Assembly (NCBI GenBank): GCA_016720905.1
Contig: JADKJT010000002.1
Span: forward strand, 248,001 to 312,000
Reading direction: 5' to 3'
Source: Gemmatimonadaceae bacterium
GTDB taxonomy: Bacteria > Gemmatimonadota > Gemmatimonadetes > Gemmatimonadales > Gemmatimonadaceae
DNA length: 64,000 nt
The translations under genes and the position numbers were made by a program. Position 1 is the stretch's first letter. Each line of letters starts with the position of its first letter. Below are positions 17,328 through 25,294 of the stretch, one piece after another. A model generated the notes under the pieces. The model worked only from the letters and a program-made list of their open reading frames with translations. It did not search any database and was not told the DNA's origin.

Positions 17328-19068
17328 GCACCAGCGGCCGCTCCAACCGTTTCGGCCCCGCTTTCTCCTCCAGGATCTGCTCCGCGCGCGCAATGACGCG
17401 TCGCAGAATATCCCGCAGCTGCGTGTCGCGCTTCCGCACTGTGCGCCCGAAGATCGCTCGACACGTGCTGTACACCGTCCCAATCCACAGCACGACCGCG
17501 CCAATGACCACCGGCGGACTGTGCGTGGCATTCGCGGCCAGCCCGCCCACCATCGCGCTCACACCCGTACCCAGGCCAATCCCCAAGCCGGCAAACCACT
17601 GGCCTGCGGTGTTCCCGAGATCTTCGTAGACACGCACCTGCGTGCGTCCATTGCGTGACGTGAGATGCAATTGCAGCGCACGCACGGAGCCCATCTGCCG
17701 CCCGCCGGCGTGGGTGGTGTTGATGGTCAGCGAGCGCCCGACGGCACTCACCGTGACCATCTCGCCCAGCGCACGACGAACTTCCTCGGCGATCTCTTCA
17801 AAGTCGTCGCCAGCCAATTCCCCTTCGAACGCGGCGGTGTACTCCAGTTTGGTGCGCGCCCCGAGAAAGAAGTTGGGTTTCTTCTGCATCAGTTCACCGG
17901 GCGTCACTTCGGCCAGTGACACGCGCTGGGCGTGCGCCTTTTCCACCAGTGCCCGTGCCACGTATTTCTCATCAATACCCGCGTCAATGGCCGACGCCTT
18001 CACCACGGCCGCATCGTACCCCCGCGTCACCTGTTCTTCGTGACTGCGCGGCGTGAACACCGGCGGCGGCGTGATCATCCCGGTGTTCGCCTGCAGCTCG
18101 GCAGCCCGCGACCAGACTTGCTGTGCTTCCGTACTGGAAAATACGACATCCGTACCGCGCGTCGCCCCGGGCGTGGTGTACTCGACCTTTCGCGGCAACG
18201 GCGGCGGTCCCGATGTCATCTCACGCAGCGCGCGCCGCAGTGCCTCGGCGTCTGGATATCGGTCGCCGGGCGCCTTGGCCAACAATTTCGCCACCAGGGC
18301 ATCCAGTTCCGGCGGGCAATGCAACAGCACATCGTGCAGACGCCAGGGCGGCGAATTCACGTGCGCCACCACCACGGCCGACGCTGTCGGGCGCTCAAGG
18401 GGGAAGCGGCCAGTGAGCGCGAAGAACGCGAGGACACCAAGGGAGTACAGGTCACTGCGGCCGTCGAGCGCATCACCGGTGACCTGCTCAGGGCTCATGT
18501 AGTGCACGGTGCCCAGCACGGTGCCCGTCGCCGTCAGCGGCTGTGTTTCCGCCACGCGTGCAATCCCGAAGTCGGTGACCATAGCGCGCCCGGTCTTCCG
18601 ATCGAGCAGCACGTTCTCCGCCTTGACGTCGCGATGAACCACTCCGTGCGCATGCGCGAACCCCAGGGCCGCCGCCAGCTGATCCAGCAGCGGTACCAGA
18701 TCCGCCGGTGACAACGGACCCTGTCGCGCAACGCGTTCGGCCAGCGACTCGCCGTCCACGAATCCCATCGAGAAATACACCACGCCATCGCGCTCGGCGG
18801 CCGAGTAGATGGGGACGATGTTCGGATGGGACAATTGCGCCGCCGTGCGGGCCTCGCGCAGGAAGCGGGTGCGCACCTGCGCATCGGCCGCGAGATGCGG
18901 CGGCAGCGTCTTGATCGCCACTTCGCGCGCCAATTGCACATCGAACGCGCAATACACGATGCCCATACCGCCGCGGCCGATTTCCCGATCGAGTCGGAAT
19001 TGCCCCTCGACGGCACGACGCAGTGCGTCGGCCGTTGGATCAGCGACGTTGTTCGTTGGCTCTTCCAT
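17284..19068 (-). CDS. Membrane Ser/Thr kinase, operon gene 9
   Basis: A 594-residue PknB-type kinase: Gly loop GRGGMG (~31-36), Lys53, HRDVKAEN (~145-152), DFG (~166-168) and APE-equivalent SPEQ (~192-195). After the kinase domain (~1-275) comes a domain of ~200 residues ending in two hydrophobic helices (~510-555) and a basic helix. The same domain and helix pair occur alone in the protein at 47300-47953. The final 13 residues (DGRRETGDGRHPV) are encoded by the GGGAGAC repeat, so the natural C-terminus has been replaced or extended. It starts 15 bp after the amine-oxidase-like gene, making it the probable last gene of the SPFH/polyamine operon. Confidence 0.88.
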   Translation of the reverse strand: MEEPTNNVADPTADALRRAVEGQFRLDREIGRGGMGIVYCAFDVQLAREVAIKTLPPHLAADAQVRTRFLREARTAAQLSHPNIVPIYSAAERDGVVYFSMGFVDGESLAERVARQGPLSPADLVPLLDQLAAALGFAHAHGVVHRDVKAENVLLDRKTGRAMVTDFGIARVAETQPLTATGTVLGTVHYMSPEQVTGDALDGRSDLYSLGVLAFFALTGRFPLERPTASAVVVAHVNSPPWRLHDVLLHCPPELDALVAKLLAKAPGDRYPDAEALRRALREMTSGPPPLPRKVEYTTPGATRGTDVVFSSTEAQQVWSRAAELQANTGMITPPPVFTPRSHEEQVTRGYDAAVVKASAIDAGIDEKYVARALVEKAHAQRVSLAEVTPGELMQKKPNFFLGARTKLEYTAAFEGELAGDDFEEIAEEVRRALGEMVTVSAVGRSLTINTTHAGGRQMGSVRALQLHLTSRNGRTQVRVYEDLGNTAGQWFAGLGIGLGTGVSAMVGGLAANATHSPPVVIGAVVLWIGTVYSTCRAIFGRTVRKRDTQLRDILRRVIARAEQILEEKAGPKRLERPLVQDGRRETGDGRHPV

Positions 19069-19083
19069 GCCCGCGGCCCCGGT

Positions 19084-20796
19084 TCAGTCTCGCGGCAAAC
19101 GGCCGCGTGCGCTTCCCAACATGCCGACCACCCTGTCGGCAGCCTCCACACCGTGCCACTGCGCCTCCTCAAACAAACTGAGACTGCTCAAATCGGCATG
19201 GGCCACCACCAACTGCGGCGCGGGTGCCCATCGACGAAGCCGCTCGACACGCGCCATGAGTCCAGGTACCGGACGCGCCATGGCATGTCCCCATCGCATG
19301 ATGTCGATATGCGCGACGCACTCGGTGATATCGGCGTGCGCACGCGACAGATCAGACAGAATCTGATCTCTCCACGCGCTCCACGACCGGTCCTGCATCC
19401 ACTTTCGCCCATCGGCCGATGGGCGGTCGACCACGGCATGATACCACGTCCAGACACGGCCATCCGGCCGGGTCGCCAGTGACTGGTGCCCCGCATCAAC
19501 GTAGCCCAACGACGGGCTCCCGTAGATGACGTTGTCCCACGCGGGTGGCGCGCCCTGCTCAGCCGGTGGGCGCTTCAGCGTCAGGTTGGCCACGACCCAG
19601 GGCGCATAGTCGGTGGTCACCGGCAAGGTGACCGAGGGAAGCACCTTTGGGAGCACCAAGAGCGGGGCGGCCCAGATGACCGCGTCACACGTGACGTCGA
19701 CCAGCGGCGTGTGCACCACCCACTGTGTTCCTTTCCGCTCCAGCTGCACGGCCGGTGCGCGAGTCACGATGCGCTCACCCGCGCGTGCCGCCAGTTGTCG
19801 TGCGATCCAGTCGTTGCCTTCCGGCCACGTCAGCGGCCCCTGCTCGTCCGGCTCCCGCGCTGCGGAGTAATGGACCGCCGCCCAGGCACTCGCCTGCGTG
19901 AGTGACGCACCATAGTCGTCGCGCATGCCGTACTCCACCCACCACCGAAGCGCCGGCGATGTGAAGCCCTGTTCGCGCAGCCAGGCATCGGCAGTTTGGG
20001 CGTCCAGCGCGCGGGCCCTATCGGCAACTGCCCGTGGCACACGTCCGCTGGCGAGGCGTTCGTGCCCCAGCGCTGTGGGCACACTGAAGACACCGCTTGC
20101 GCGCCATTCGGCGATGGTCTCAGCCAAACGCGCGAATTGCGCGCGTTCATCAGCGGACAGCGCGTCCAGCGGCTCCAGTCCCTCATGCCACCGGCCGTGC
20201 TGGAACAGGCGTTCCTGCGGCGAATGACAGAGCGTGCGTTCGTCCCATTCCCCGTTGGCATCGAGGACACCAAGTTCGCGCATCAGTTGACGCACGAGCG
20301 TCGCCTGCGGCCCGGGCACCGGGAGATAATGTGCGCCCCACGGATATCGTCCAGCGTCGTTCCGTCCCGATCGCGCATTGCCGCCCGGCGTGTCGGCAAG
20401 TTCCAGCAACAGCCAGTCGCGCATCCCGAGTCCATCCAGCCGCCAACCCGCCGACAGGCCGCCCATTCCGCCGCCAACAATGGCCACCGACACGCGACGC
20501 TGCTCACGGGCTCGTGTCGACAGCGTCCCATCCCGCAACGCGTGACCAAGCGCGCTGTTGTCGTCGACGAATCCACCGGTGATGGCGGGACCGCTCTTTC
20601 GCGCGAGTCCAATGAGGGCGGGAGCGGCGGGAGCAGCGATCAGCGCCGCCAGAAACTCACGGCGAGTGTAAGCCGGGAGACAGGAGACGGCAGACGGAAG
20701 ACACCCAGTCGGAGAGTCACTGCCAGCACAAGCGGTCGTCGGCAACCCGTCCGGCGGGACGTCTCCCGTCTCCCGTCTCCCGTCTCCCGTCTTCAT
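19084..20796 (-). CDS. FAD-dependent amine-oxidase-like protein, operon gene 8
   Basis: A 570-residue flavoprotein: dinucleotide-binding VAIVGGGMGGLSAGW (~104-118), then LLELADTPGGNARSG as in flavin amine oxidases. The motif TRREFLAALIAAP (~44-56) looks like a twin-arginine signal, suggesting export of the folded flavoprotein. Residues 2 to ~41 before it (KTGDGRRETGDVPPDG and onward) are encoded by the GGGAGAC palindromic repeat; no ATG, GTG or TTG occurs between the repeat and the TRREF motif, so the start must lie inside the repeat. The ATG overlaps the stop of the spermidine-synthase-like gene (ATGA). Whether the long N-terminal extension blocks Tat export is unknown. Its neighbours suggest oxidation of an amine related to polyamines (inference). 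Confidence 0.8.
   Translation of the reverse strand: MKTGDGRRETGDVPPDGLPTTACAGSDSPTGCLPSAVSCLPAYTRREFLAALIAAPAAPALIGLARKSGPAITGGFVDDNSALGHALRDGTLSTRAREQRRVSVAIVGGGMGGLSAGWRLDGLGMRDWLLLELADTPGGNARSGRNDAGRYPWGAHYLPVPGPQATLVRQLMRELGVLDANGEWDERTLCHSPQERLFQHGRWHEGLEPLDALSADERAQFARLAETIAEWRASGVFSVPTALGHERLASGRVPRAVADRARALDAQTADAWLREQGFTSPALRWWVEYGMRDDYGASLTQASAWAAVHYSAAREPDEQGPLTWPEGNDWIARQLAARAGERIVTRAPAVQLERKGTQWVVHTPLVDVTCDAVIWAAPLLVLPKVLPSVTLPVTTDYAPWVVANLTLKRPPAEQGAPPAWDNVIYGSPSLGYVDAGHQSLATRPDGRVWTWYHAVVDRPSADGRKWMQDRSWSAWRDQILSDLSRAHADITECVAHIDIMRWGHAMARPVPGLMARVERLRRWAPAPQLVVAHADLSSLSLFEEAQWHGVEAADRVVGMLGSARGRLPRD
20675..20793. repeat. GGGAGAC palindromic repeat, copy 3 (translated)
   Basis: Degenerate left arm (20675-20702: GGGAGACAGGAGACGGCAGAC...), core CACCCAGTCGG...CCGGCGGGACGTC, then right arm of four GTCTCCC heptamers (20761-20788) and GTCTTC. 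Almost the entire element is the N-terminal coding sequence of the minus-strand amine-oxidase-like gene. Confidence 0.9.
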
Positions 20797-22289
20797 CGAT
20801 TGATCGCTTCGAATTCCCGCTCGTAGTACCTGACCAGCACCTGATCGTTCAGCCGATTAGGCAGCGCCGCCACCTTGCCCATATCCGTGGGGAACTCGAA
20901 CAAGGCCGGCACGGACGCGGCGCTGAGATACCGCAGCCCCGACGGCAATGACGTCGGTGGCGCATACGACCCGGTGCCCGCCAGCACGAATCCCCATTCG
21001 CCAAAACTCGGCACGTACACATGATACGGCGACGTGCGCAGTCCCGCCCCTTCCAGCGTGGCCACGATGCTCCAGAACGACTGTCGCGCAAACATCGGCG
21101 AGGTGCTCTGCACCGTGAGGAATGCACCGGGCGCCAGGTGCTGCTTCACCAGCCGATAGAACGCGCTGGTGTACAGCTTGCCCACGTGATAGTTGGACGG
21201 ATCGGGAAAATCGATCACCACGAAATCGAACAGCGCCGACTGCTGGTCAAGCCAGGTGAAGGCATCGGCATTGATGACGCGCACGCGCCGGTCATTCAGC
21301 GATCCCAGGTTGAGCGCCGTCAACCGGGAATGCGTGCGGAACAGGTTTGTCATGCCATCGTCGAGATCCACCAACGTGACGTGCTGGACATCCGGATACT
21401 TGAGAATTTCGCGAACCGCCAACCCGTCGCCTCCACCCAGCACCAGCACGTTGGCACGCGAACGTGCCGCGGCCAGACCCGGGTGCACCAGCGCCTCGTG
21501 ATAGCGATATTCGTCGCGCGACGCGAACTGCAAGTGCCCGTTGAGATACAGCCGCAGATCGTCCTTCCAACTGGTAAGCACGATGCGCTGATAGCGCGTA
21601 TCCTTGGCCAGAATGATGGGATCGGCGTACATCCCCTCCTCGGCCAGCGTGGTGATGCGCTGCCCCTGCCACAAGCCAACGCCCAGCAACGCCAACGACA
21701 CAAGCCCCAGCGCCTGCAGCGCGCGCCGACGCGGCAGGACGTCGCGAAAGAGCCACGTACTCCACAGGCCCACCAGCACATTCACGATACCAAACAGAAT
21801 GGCCGAACGCACCAGGCCCAGTCGCGGCACCAGCAGCAGCGGAAACAGCAATGACGCGAACAGCGCGCCGATATAGTCAAACGTCAGCACATTCGAGACG
21901 ACATCCTTGAAGTCGAAGCGATCCTTGAGAATGCGCATCAACAGCGGGATTTCGAGTCCGACCAGAATGCCGATCAGGATGACCGTGCCATAGAGCACGG
22001 GGCGAAACGCATCGGTATAGGCAAATGCCAGAAACAGCACCAGCGACGAGAATCCACCGATGATGCCGACCAGCAATTCGATCACGACGAATCGCGTGAC
22101 CAGTCCGCGCCCGATGAATCGCGAGAGCCAGCTGCCGATGCCCATCGCGAACAGATACGTGCCGATGACCGTCGAGAACTGCGTGACGCTGTCGCCCAGC
22201 AGGTATGAGGCCAGCGCACCGGCTACGAGCTCATAGATGAGCCCACAGGCGGCGATGAGGCAGACGGAGATGAACAGCGCGGCATTCAT
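20793..22289 (-). CDS. Membrane-fused spermidine-synthase-like protein, operon gene 7
   Basis: A 498-residue protein. The first ~210 residues hold about seven hydrophobic helices, and the C-terminal ~270 form a Rossmann aminopropyltransferase fold: YHEALVHP (~263-270), VLVLGGGDGLAVREI (~281-295), LVDLDDGM (~306-313) and VVIDFPDPSNYHVGKLY (~357-373). In SpeE the comparable D-S/T-x-D-P segment holds the catalytic Asp; here it reads D-F-P-D-P, so the acceptor amine may differ from putrescine. The start at 22289 (MNAALF) opens the first membrane helix. No purine-rich ribosome-binding site is visible, because a repeat occupies the upstream gap. Its stop overlaps the next start (ATGA). Presumed to work with the SpeD of this operon at the membrane. 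Confidence 0.87.
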   Translation of the reverse strand: MNAALFISVCLIAACGLIYELVAGALASYLLGDSVTQFSTVIGTYLFAMGIGSWLSRFIGRGLVTRFVVIELLVGIIGGFSSLVLFLAFAYTDAFRPVLYGTVILIGILVGLEIPLLMRILKDRFDFKDVVSNVLTFDYIGALFASLLFPLLLVPRLGLVRSAILFGIVNVLVGLWSTWLFRDVLPRRRALQALGLVSLALLGVGLWQGQRITTLAEEGMYADPIILAKDTRYQRIVLTSWKDDLRLYLNGHLQFASRDEYRYHEALVHPGLAAARSRANVLVLGGGDGLAVREILKYPDVQHVTLVDLDDGMTNLFRTHSRLTALNLGSLNDRRVRVINADAFTWLDQQSALFDFVVIDFPDPSNYHVGKLYTSAFYRLVKQHLAPGAFLTVQSTSPMFARQSFWSIVATLEGAGLRTSPYHVYVPSFGEWGFVLAGTGSYAPPTSLPSGLRYLSAASVPALFEFPTDMGKVAALPNRLNDQVLVRYYEREFEAINR

Positions 22290-22296
22290 GGGAGTT

Positions 22297-22422
22297 GAGA
22301 CGGGAGACGGGGGACGGGAGACGGGAGACATCCAGTCGTACAGATCGACGGCGATTTCGCATGGCGCGTTGCGCCGTCAGCCGGGATGTCTCCAGTGTCC
22401 AGTCTGCCGTCTCCCGTCTCCC
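22297..22422. repeat. GGGAGAC palindromic repeat, copy 4
   Basis: Left arm 22298-22329 (GACGGGAGACGG-GGGACGGGAGACGGGAGAC), core ATCCAGTCG...GCCGGGATGTC, right arm 22387-22422 with degenerate and intact GTCTCCC units. It fills the entire gap between the DUF350 stop and the start of the spermidine-synthase-like gene. Confidence 0.9.
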
Positions 22423-22632
22423 TCAGTGTATCGCGGCGGCGACGATGATGCCCAGCGCAATCGCCACGCAGCCCATCAGCGTCGCCGCGGCCTGATTCCG
22501 CTTCTCGCCGATCTCATCCCACAGCTTGCCGGGCGTGAGCAGATCGAGCACGACGAACGCCACCACGAACAGCACCACGCCGAGTCCCGCGAACACCGCC
22601 GCACTGGCCACGTTGCTCCAGATCGCATCCAT
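22423..22632 (-). CDS. DUF350 (YjfL-like) small membrane protein, operon gene 6
   Basis: A 69-residue protein with two hydrophobic helices (~9-33 and ~49-68) joined by the charged loop LLTPGKLWDEIGEKRNQAAA. That loop, with the KLWDEIGE and RNQAAA pattern, is the hallmark of one DUF350/YjfL repeat; family members often carry two such repeats, so this is a single-unit form. It has a good GGAG ribosome-binding site ten bases before the ATG. DUF350 proteins recur next to polyamine-conjugating or polyamine-forming enzymes and are thought to act in the inner membrane; the molecular role is unknown. Confidence 0.85.
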   Translation of the reverse strand: MDAIWSNVASAAVFAGLGVVLFVVAFVVLDLLTPGKLWDEIGEKRNQAAATLMGCVAIALGIIVAAAIH

Positions 22633-22647
22633 GATGGTCAGACTCCG

Positions 22648-22833
22648 TCACTTCCCGCGCATCGTGCGGCCGGGAATGTAGTAGGGTGAACGATACGCAC
22701 CGGGATTGGCGCGAACAGACTTGGGATTGGTTTTCCCCTGCGCGGTTGACGTGAATGACCACCCGCGATACTGCGCGGTGCCCAGCAGCAGCAGCACCGC
22801 CACGCCCCAGAGGGTGTAGAGCCGCACACTCAT
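22648..22833 (-). CDS. Small single-helix membrane protein, operon gene 5
   Basis: A 61-residue protein with one hydrophobic helix (~7-21, LWGVAVLLLLGTAQ) and a basic, Gly/Tyr/Pro-containing tail ending YYIPGRTMRGK. No family recognised. The ATG overlaps the stop of the upstream DUF4178 gene (ATGA), and the DUF350 gene follows after 15 bp, so it is a genuine operon member and likely part of the same membrane assembly. Confidence 0.75.
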   Translation of the reverse strand: MSVRLYTLWGVAVLLLLGTAQYRGWSFTSTAQGKTNPKSVRANPGAYRSPYYIPGRTMRGK

Positions 22834-24176
22834 TCGTCATCTCCGCTGTCGTCGTCATCACTCGAGGCCGAGCCGGTAGCCGAGCCGTAGTCGCTCTCGG
22901 CCCATCGACGCGACTCGAACGCGTTCTTCGTGACGAACGCCAGAAACGCCGGCACCAGCAGGCCGCCCAGGGCGAGCAGATAGAAGCCGAAACTCGGCAC
23001 ATCGCGTCGCACCCGCAACACATAGTTCACGCTGGCCGTCGTGGCTTCTCCCCCTTCCGGCGCGACCCGCAGGAAGTAGCGGCCGGCCGGCACCGAGGCC
23101 AGGCGCACGTCTGCATGACGAGAGCCTTCCGACCAGTTCCCGTCGCTGTCGCGGCCGTGATAGTAGCTCACTTGTTGTGAAAACTCGCGCGCGATGCCGG
23201 ACGCTTCGTCGATCAACGTGAAATCAAGAAAGATCCAATCGTTCTCCAGATCGGCGTCGATGTCAACGGTGACGCTGGACGGGCGTCCGTCCAACACGAA
23301 AGCCGGCGTCACAAACGCCGACGAGTCATCGGTGCCATGCACAAACGCAAAGCGATTGGTGTACGCCACGGCGCCGCGCGAGAGCGCGATGTTGGCGAAC
23401 AACATCGCCACCAACAGCACCAGAAACAGTCCCAGCCGACGCAGGATCTGCCCGGCACCGACGTCATTCGGATTGGGCTGGTTCGCAAATACGCCAACCG
23501 GCGACGACAGCCGACCGTCCTGACCGAACGCCTTGGCGATCACATCGGGCGGCGTGTACGTCCCCATCGACCACGTGGTCTCGCCGTCAGATGCCTCGGC
23601 GCTCAGAATGTGCGGCGGCGCGATGAAATCGCGGGCCACCACCGTGTCGCCCACCTGCAATTGCCAGGGAAATTCACCGAGCGCCAGTGTCGTTCGCGCC
23701 GTGGCGGTCTGGAAGTGCTTGAACGTGCGCTCACCCAAGTGCGCCACGGGGCGCCCGCCTTCCGCATCGATGCGCGGACGGCGACGCAGTTTCTCGATGA
23801 CATTCCAGTGTCCCTGATACTCGGAGAGATACAGGAAGCCGCGAAAGGGATTGAACGCGACGTACTCGGTCCACGAGTAGTCCGTGCCCTCGACGGTTAT
23901 CGTGACCACCTGGAACCCGATCAGTTCCCAGGTCACGCCGTGCCAGGTACCGCGCGTGCCCAATGGCAATTGCGGCGTGACGGCAATGGCGTCGGCTTGG
24001 CGTTGCAGGACGCGAAGATTCGGATCCATCGCATCGAGCACGGCGCCACACGAACCGCAGACGACCGTGACCGCCCATCCCTGCGCGTGCAGCGCAATGG
24101 CGGCACCACATGACGGACACGACAGCGATTGTGCCCGCGGGCGGGGCGGGGCGGGGTCGAGCGGCAGGCCGGTCAC
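22830..24176 (-). CDS. Zinc-ribbon DUF4178 membrane protein, operon gene 4
   Basis: A 448-residue protein. An N-terminal zinc ribbon (CPSC ~20-23, CGSC ~40-43) is followed by a DUF4178 domain (~65-235) with the typical GTWHGVTWELIGFQ, TEYVAFNPFRGFLYLSEYQGHW and GERTFKHFQTATA strands. Next come a membrane helix (~247-266), an extracytoplasmic beta-sandwich (~290-385) and a second helix (~397-417). The tail is strongly acidic (SSDDDDSGDDE). DUF4178 is a little-understood domain that recurs next to DUF350 and SPFH genes. Fifteen bases separate it from the preceding DUF4178 gene. Confidence 0.85.
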   Translation of the reverse strand: MTGLPLDPAPPRPRAQSLSCPSCGAAIALHAQGWAVTVVCGSCGAVLDAMDPNLRVLQRQADAIAVTPQLPLGTRGTWHGVTWELIGFQVVTITVEGTDYSWTEYVAFNPFRGFLYLSEYQGHWNVIEKLRRRPRIDAEGGRPVAHLGERTFKHFQTATARTTLALGEFPWQLQVGDTVVARDFIAPPHILSAEASDGETTWSMGTYTPPDVIAKAFGQDGRLSSPVGVFANQPNPNDVGAGQILRRLGLFLVLLVAMLFANIALSRGAVAYTNRFAFVHGTDDSSAFVTPAFVLDGRPSSVTVDIDADLENDWIFLDFTLIDEASGIAREFSQQVSYYHGRDSDGNWSEGSRHADVRLASVPAGRYFLRVAPEGGEATTASVNYVLRVRRDVPSFGFYLLALGGLLVPAFLAFVTKNAFESRRWAESDYGSATGSASSDDDDSGDDE

Positions 24177-24191
24177 GCGACGGTTCTCACG

Positions 24192-24836
24192 TTACCATCC
24201 CTCGAATTCACGCAGGTGCGTGAAGGCAAAGGACTCGAAGTCACCGTATTCGCCGAGATACAGGGTCGGCGTGTCATCACTGAAGTCCACAGTGGCCAGC
24301 TGACCCGAATCATTCTGCAGGTCGATGAACAGACAGCTTTCGCGTGTGAACGAGGTGAATGGCAACTCACCTTCGGTGCCCAGGTAGCTGGCATGCGTCA
24401 TGGTGGCCACATCGTAGGCGTGGTCATTCCAGTAGAACGTGTCGCCCACGCGTACGGTGTTGGGATCGGGAAGCGGTCCGCCTGGCGTGGCCACCACCGT
24501 CATGGCGTACTCAAGCTGGGCATCGGACAGCCACGCGCTGGTCCCGTCACTCACGCGACAGTACCACTCATTCCACCGACCGCGCGCCCAGGCATACGCA
24601 ATACGCCCGACGACCACGAACGCGCGCCCGCGCCACTTTCCTTCGGTGCCAATCTGAATGGGCGAACCCGTCTCGGGATAGTTGGCCTGCAATCCCACCG
24701 TCTCGAGGTCGAGATCGTGTCGTACGAGCACTGCCTTGCAGTAGGCGCACGTGGTTTGCACGGCTTGCGCCCAGAGAAAGCGAATGGACGCACCGCAGTT
24801 GGGGCAGGTGGTGGCACGGGGCGCCGGGGAGGTCAT
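24192..24836 (-). CDS. Zinc-ribbon DUF4178 protein, operon gene 3
   Basis: A 214-residue soluble protein with an N-terminal zinc ribbon (CPNC ~11-14, CAYC ~30-33) and one DUF4178 domain (~55-205: IGTEGKWRGRAFVVVGRIAY, WNEWYCRVSDGTSAWLSDAQ). It lacks membrane helices, unlike the longer DUF4178 paralogue downstream. The ATG overlaps the stop of speD (ATGA). The two DUF4178 proteins plus the SPFH protein all carry zinc ribbons, which suggests they assemble together (inference). Confidence 0.87.
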   Translation of the reverse strand: MTSPAPRATTCPNCGASIRFLWAQAVQTTCAYCKAVLVRHDLDLETVGLQANYPETGSPIQIGTEGKWRGRAFVVVGRIAYAWARGRWNEWYCRVSDGTSAWLSDAQLEYAMTVVATPGGPLPDPNTVRVGDTFYWNDHAYDVATMTHASYLGTEGELPFTSFTRESCLFIDLQNDSGQLATVDFSDDTPTLYLGEYGDFESFAFTHLREFEGW

Positions 24837-25270
24837 GGACTCTCAGACGGGAGAATGGAGACGGGAGACGGGAGACGCTGGAGGTCCGAACGTCTCCCGT
24901 CTCCCATCTCCCATCTCCCGTCTTCCAACGCATACACGCGTTCCAGGCGGCGGACGCGCACATCCGTCGCGCCCACCAGTTCCGCCAGGCGACTGGACCA
25001 ATCCCAGTCCTTTCTCGCCGTGCAACAGAACAGGTTCACGCACAGCGAGGCGTGCTCGGGAAACGTGTGCACCGTCAAATGCGACTCGGCGAGCATCAGC
25101 ATGCCGGTGACGCCGCCGGGCATCGGGAAACGATGCCACAAAGGGTTGCCCACCGGGTGGAGTGAAAGCTCCTCCACCAGGGCATCGAACACCTGTCCGA
25201 GTGCGCCCACGTCGCCGAGGCGCACGGGATCACACCCGTACGCCTCGACGACCCACTCACTGCCGTTCAT
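24833..25270 (-). CDS. speD: S-adenosylmethionine decarboxylase proenzyme, operon gene 2
   Basis: Makes decarboxylated SAM, the aminopropyl donor for polyamine synthesis. Bacterial SpeD proenzymes cleave themselves before a Ser that becomes the pyruvoyl group; here this is LAES-HLTVHTFPEH with cleavage at Glu62/Ser63, and the presumed catalytic His68 and Cys82/Cys83 follow. The ATG at 25270 has a GGAA ribosome-binding site. About 115 residues match the family. The last ~29 (EDGRWEMGDGRRSD...) are encoded by a GGGAGAC palindromic repeat, which also provides the distance to a stop that overlaps the next start. The tail is hydrophilic and probably tolerated. Confidence 0.9.
   Translation of the reverse strand: MNGSEWVVEAYGCDPVRLGDVGALGQVFDALVEELSLHPVGNPLWHRFPMPGGVTGMLMLAESHLTVHTFPEHASLCVNLFCCTARKDWDWSSRLAELVGATDVRVRRLERVYALEDGRWEMGDGRRSDLQRLPSPVSILPSESP
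24844..24925. repeat. GGGAGAC palindromic repeat, copy 5 (translated)
   Basis: Left arm GACGGGAGAATGGAGACGGGAGACGGGAGAC (24846-24877), short core GCTGGAGGTCCGAAC, then right arm of GTCTCCC/ATCTCCC units to 24924. The whole element is in-frame C-terminal coding sequence of the minus-strand speD gene. Confidence 0.9.
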
Positions 25271-25294
25271 CGACAATTCCGGTTGATGGCGCGG

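Noticed and set aside
22423..22632. DUF350 gene as a phage holin
   Set aside because: Two helices and small size fit a holin, but the KLWDEIGE/RNQAAA loop and the operon context fit DUF350, and no lysis genes are near.
24833..24925. SpeD tail as a frameshift or sequencing error
   Set aside because: The tail is exactly the palindromic repeat seen elsewhere, and the stop keeps the ATGA overlap with the next gene, so the frame appears intact.
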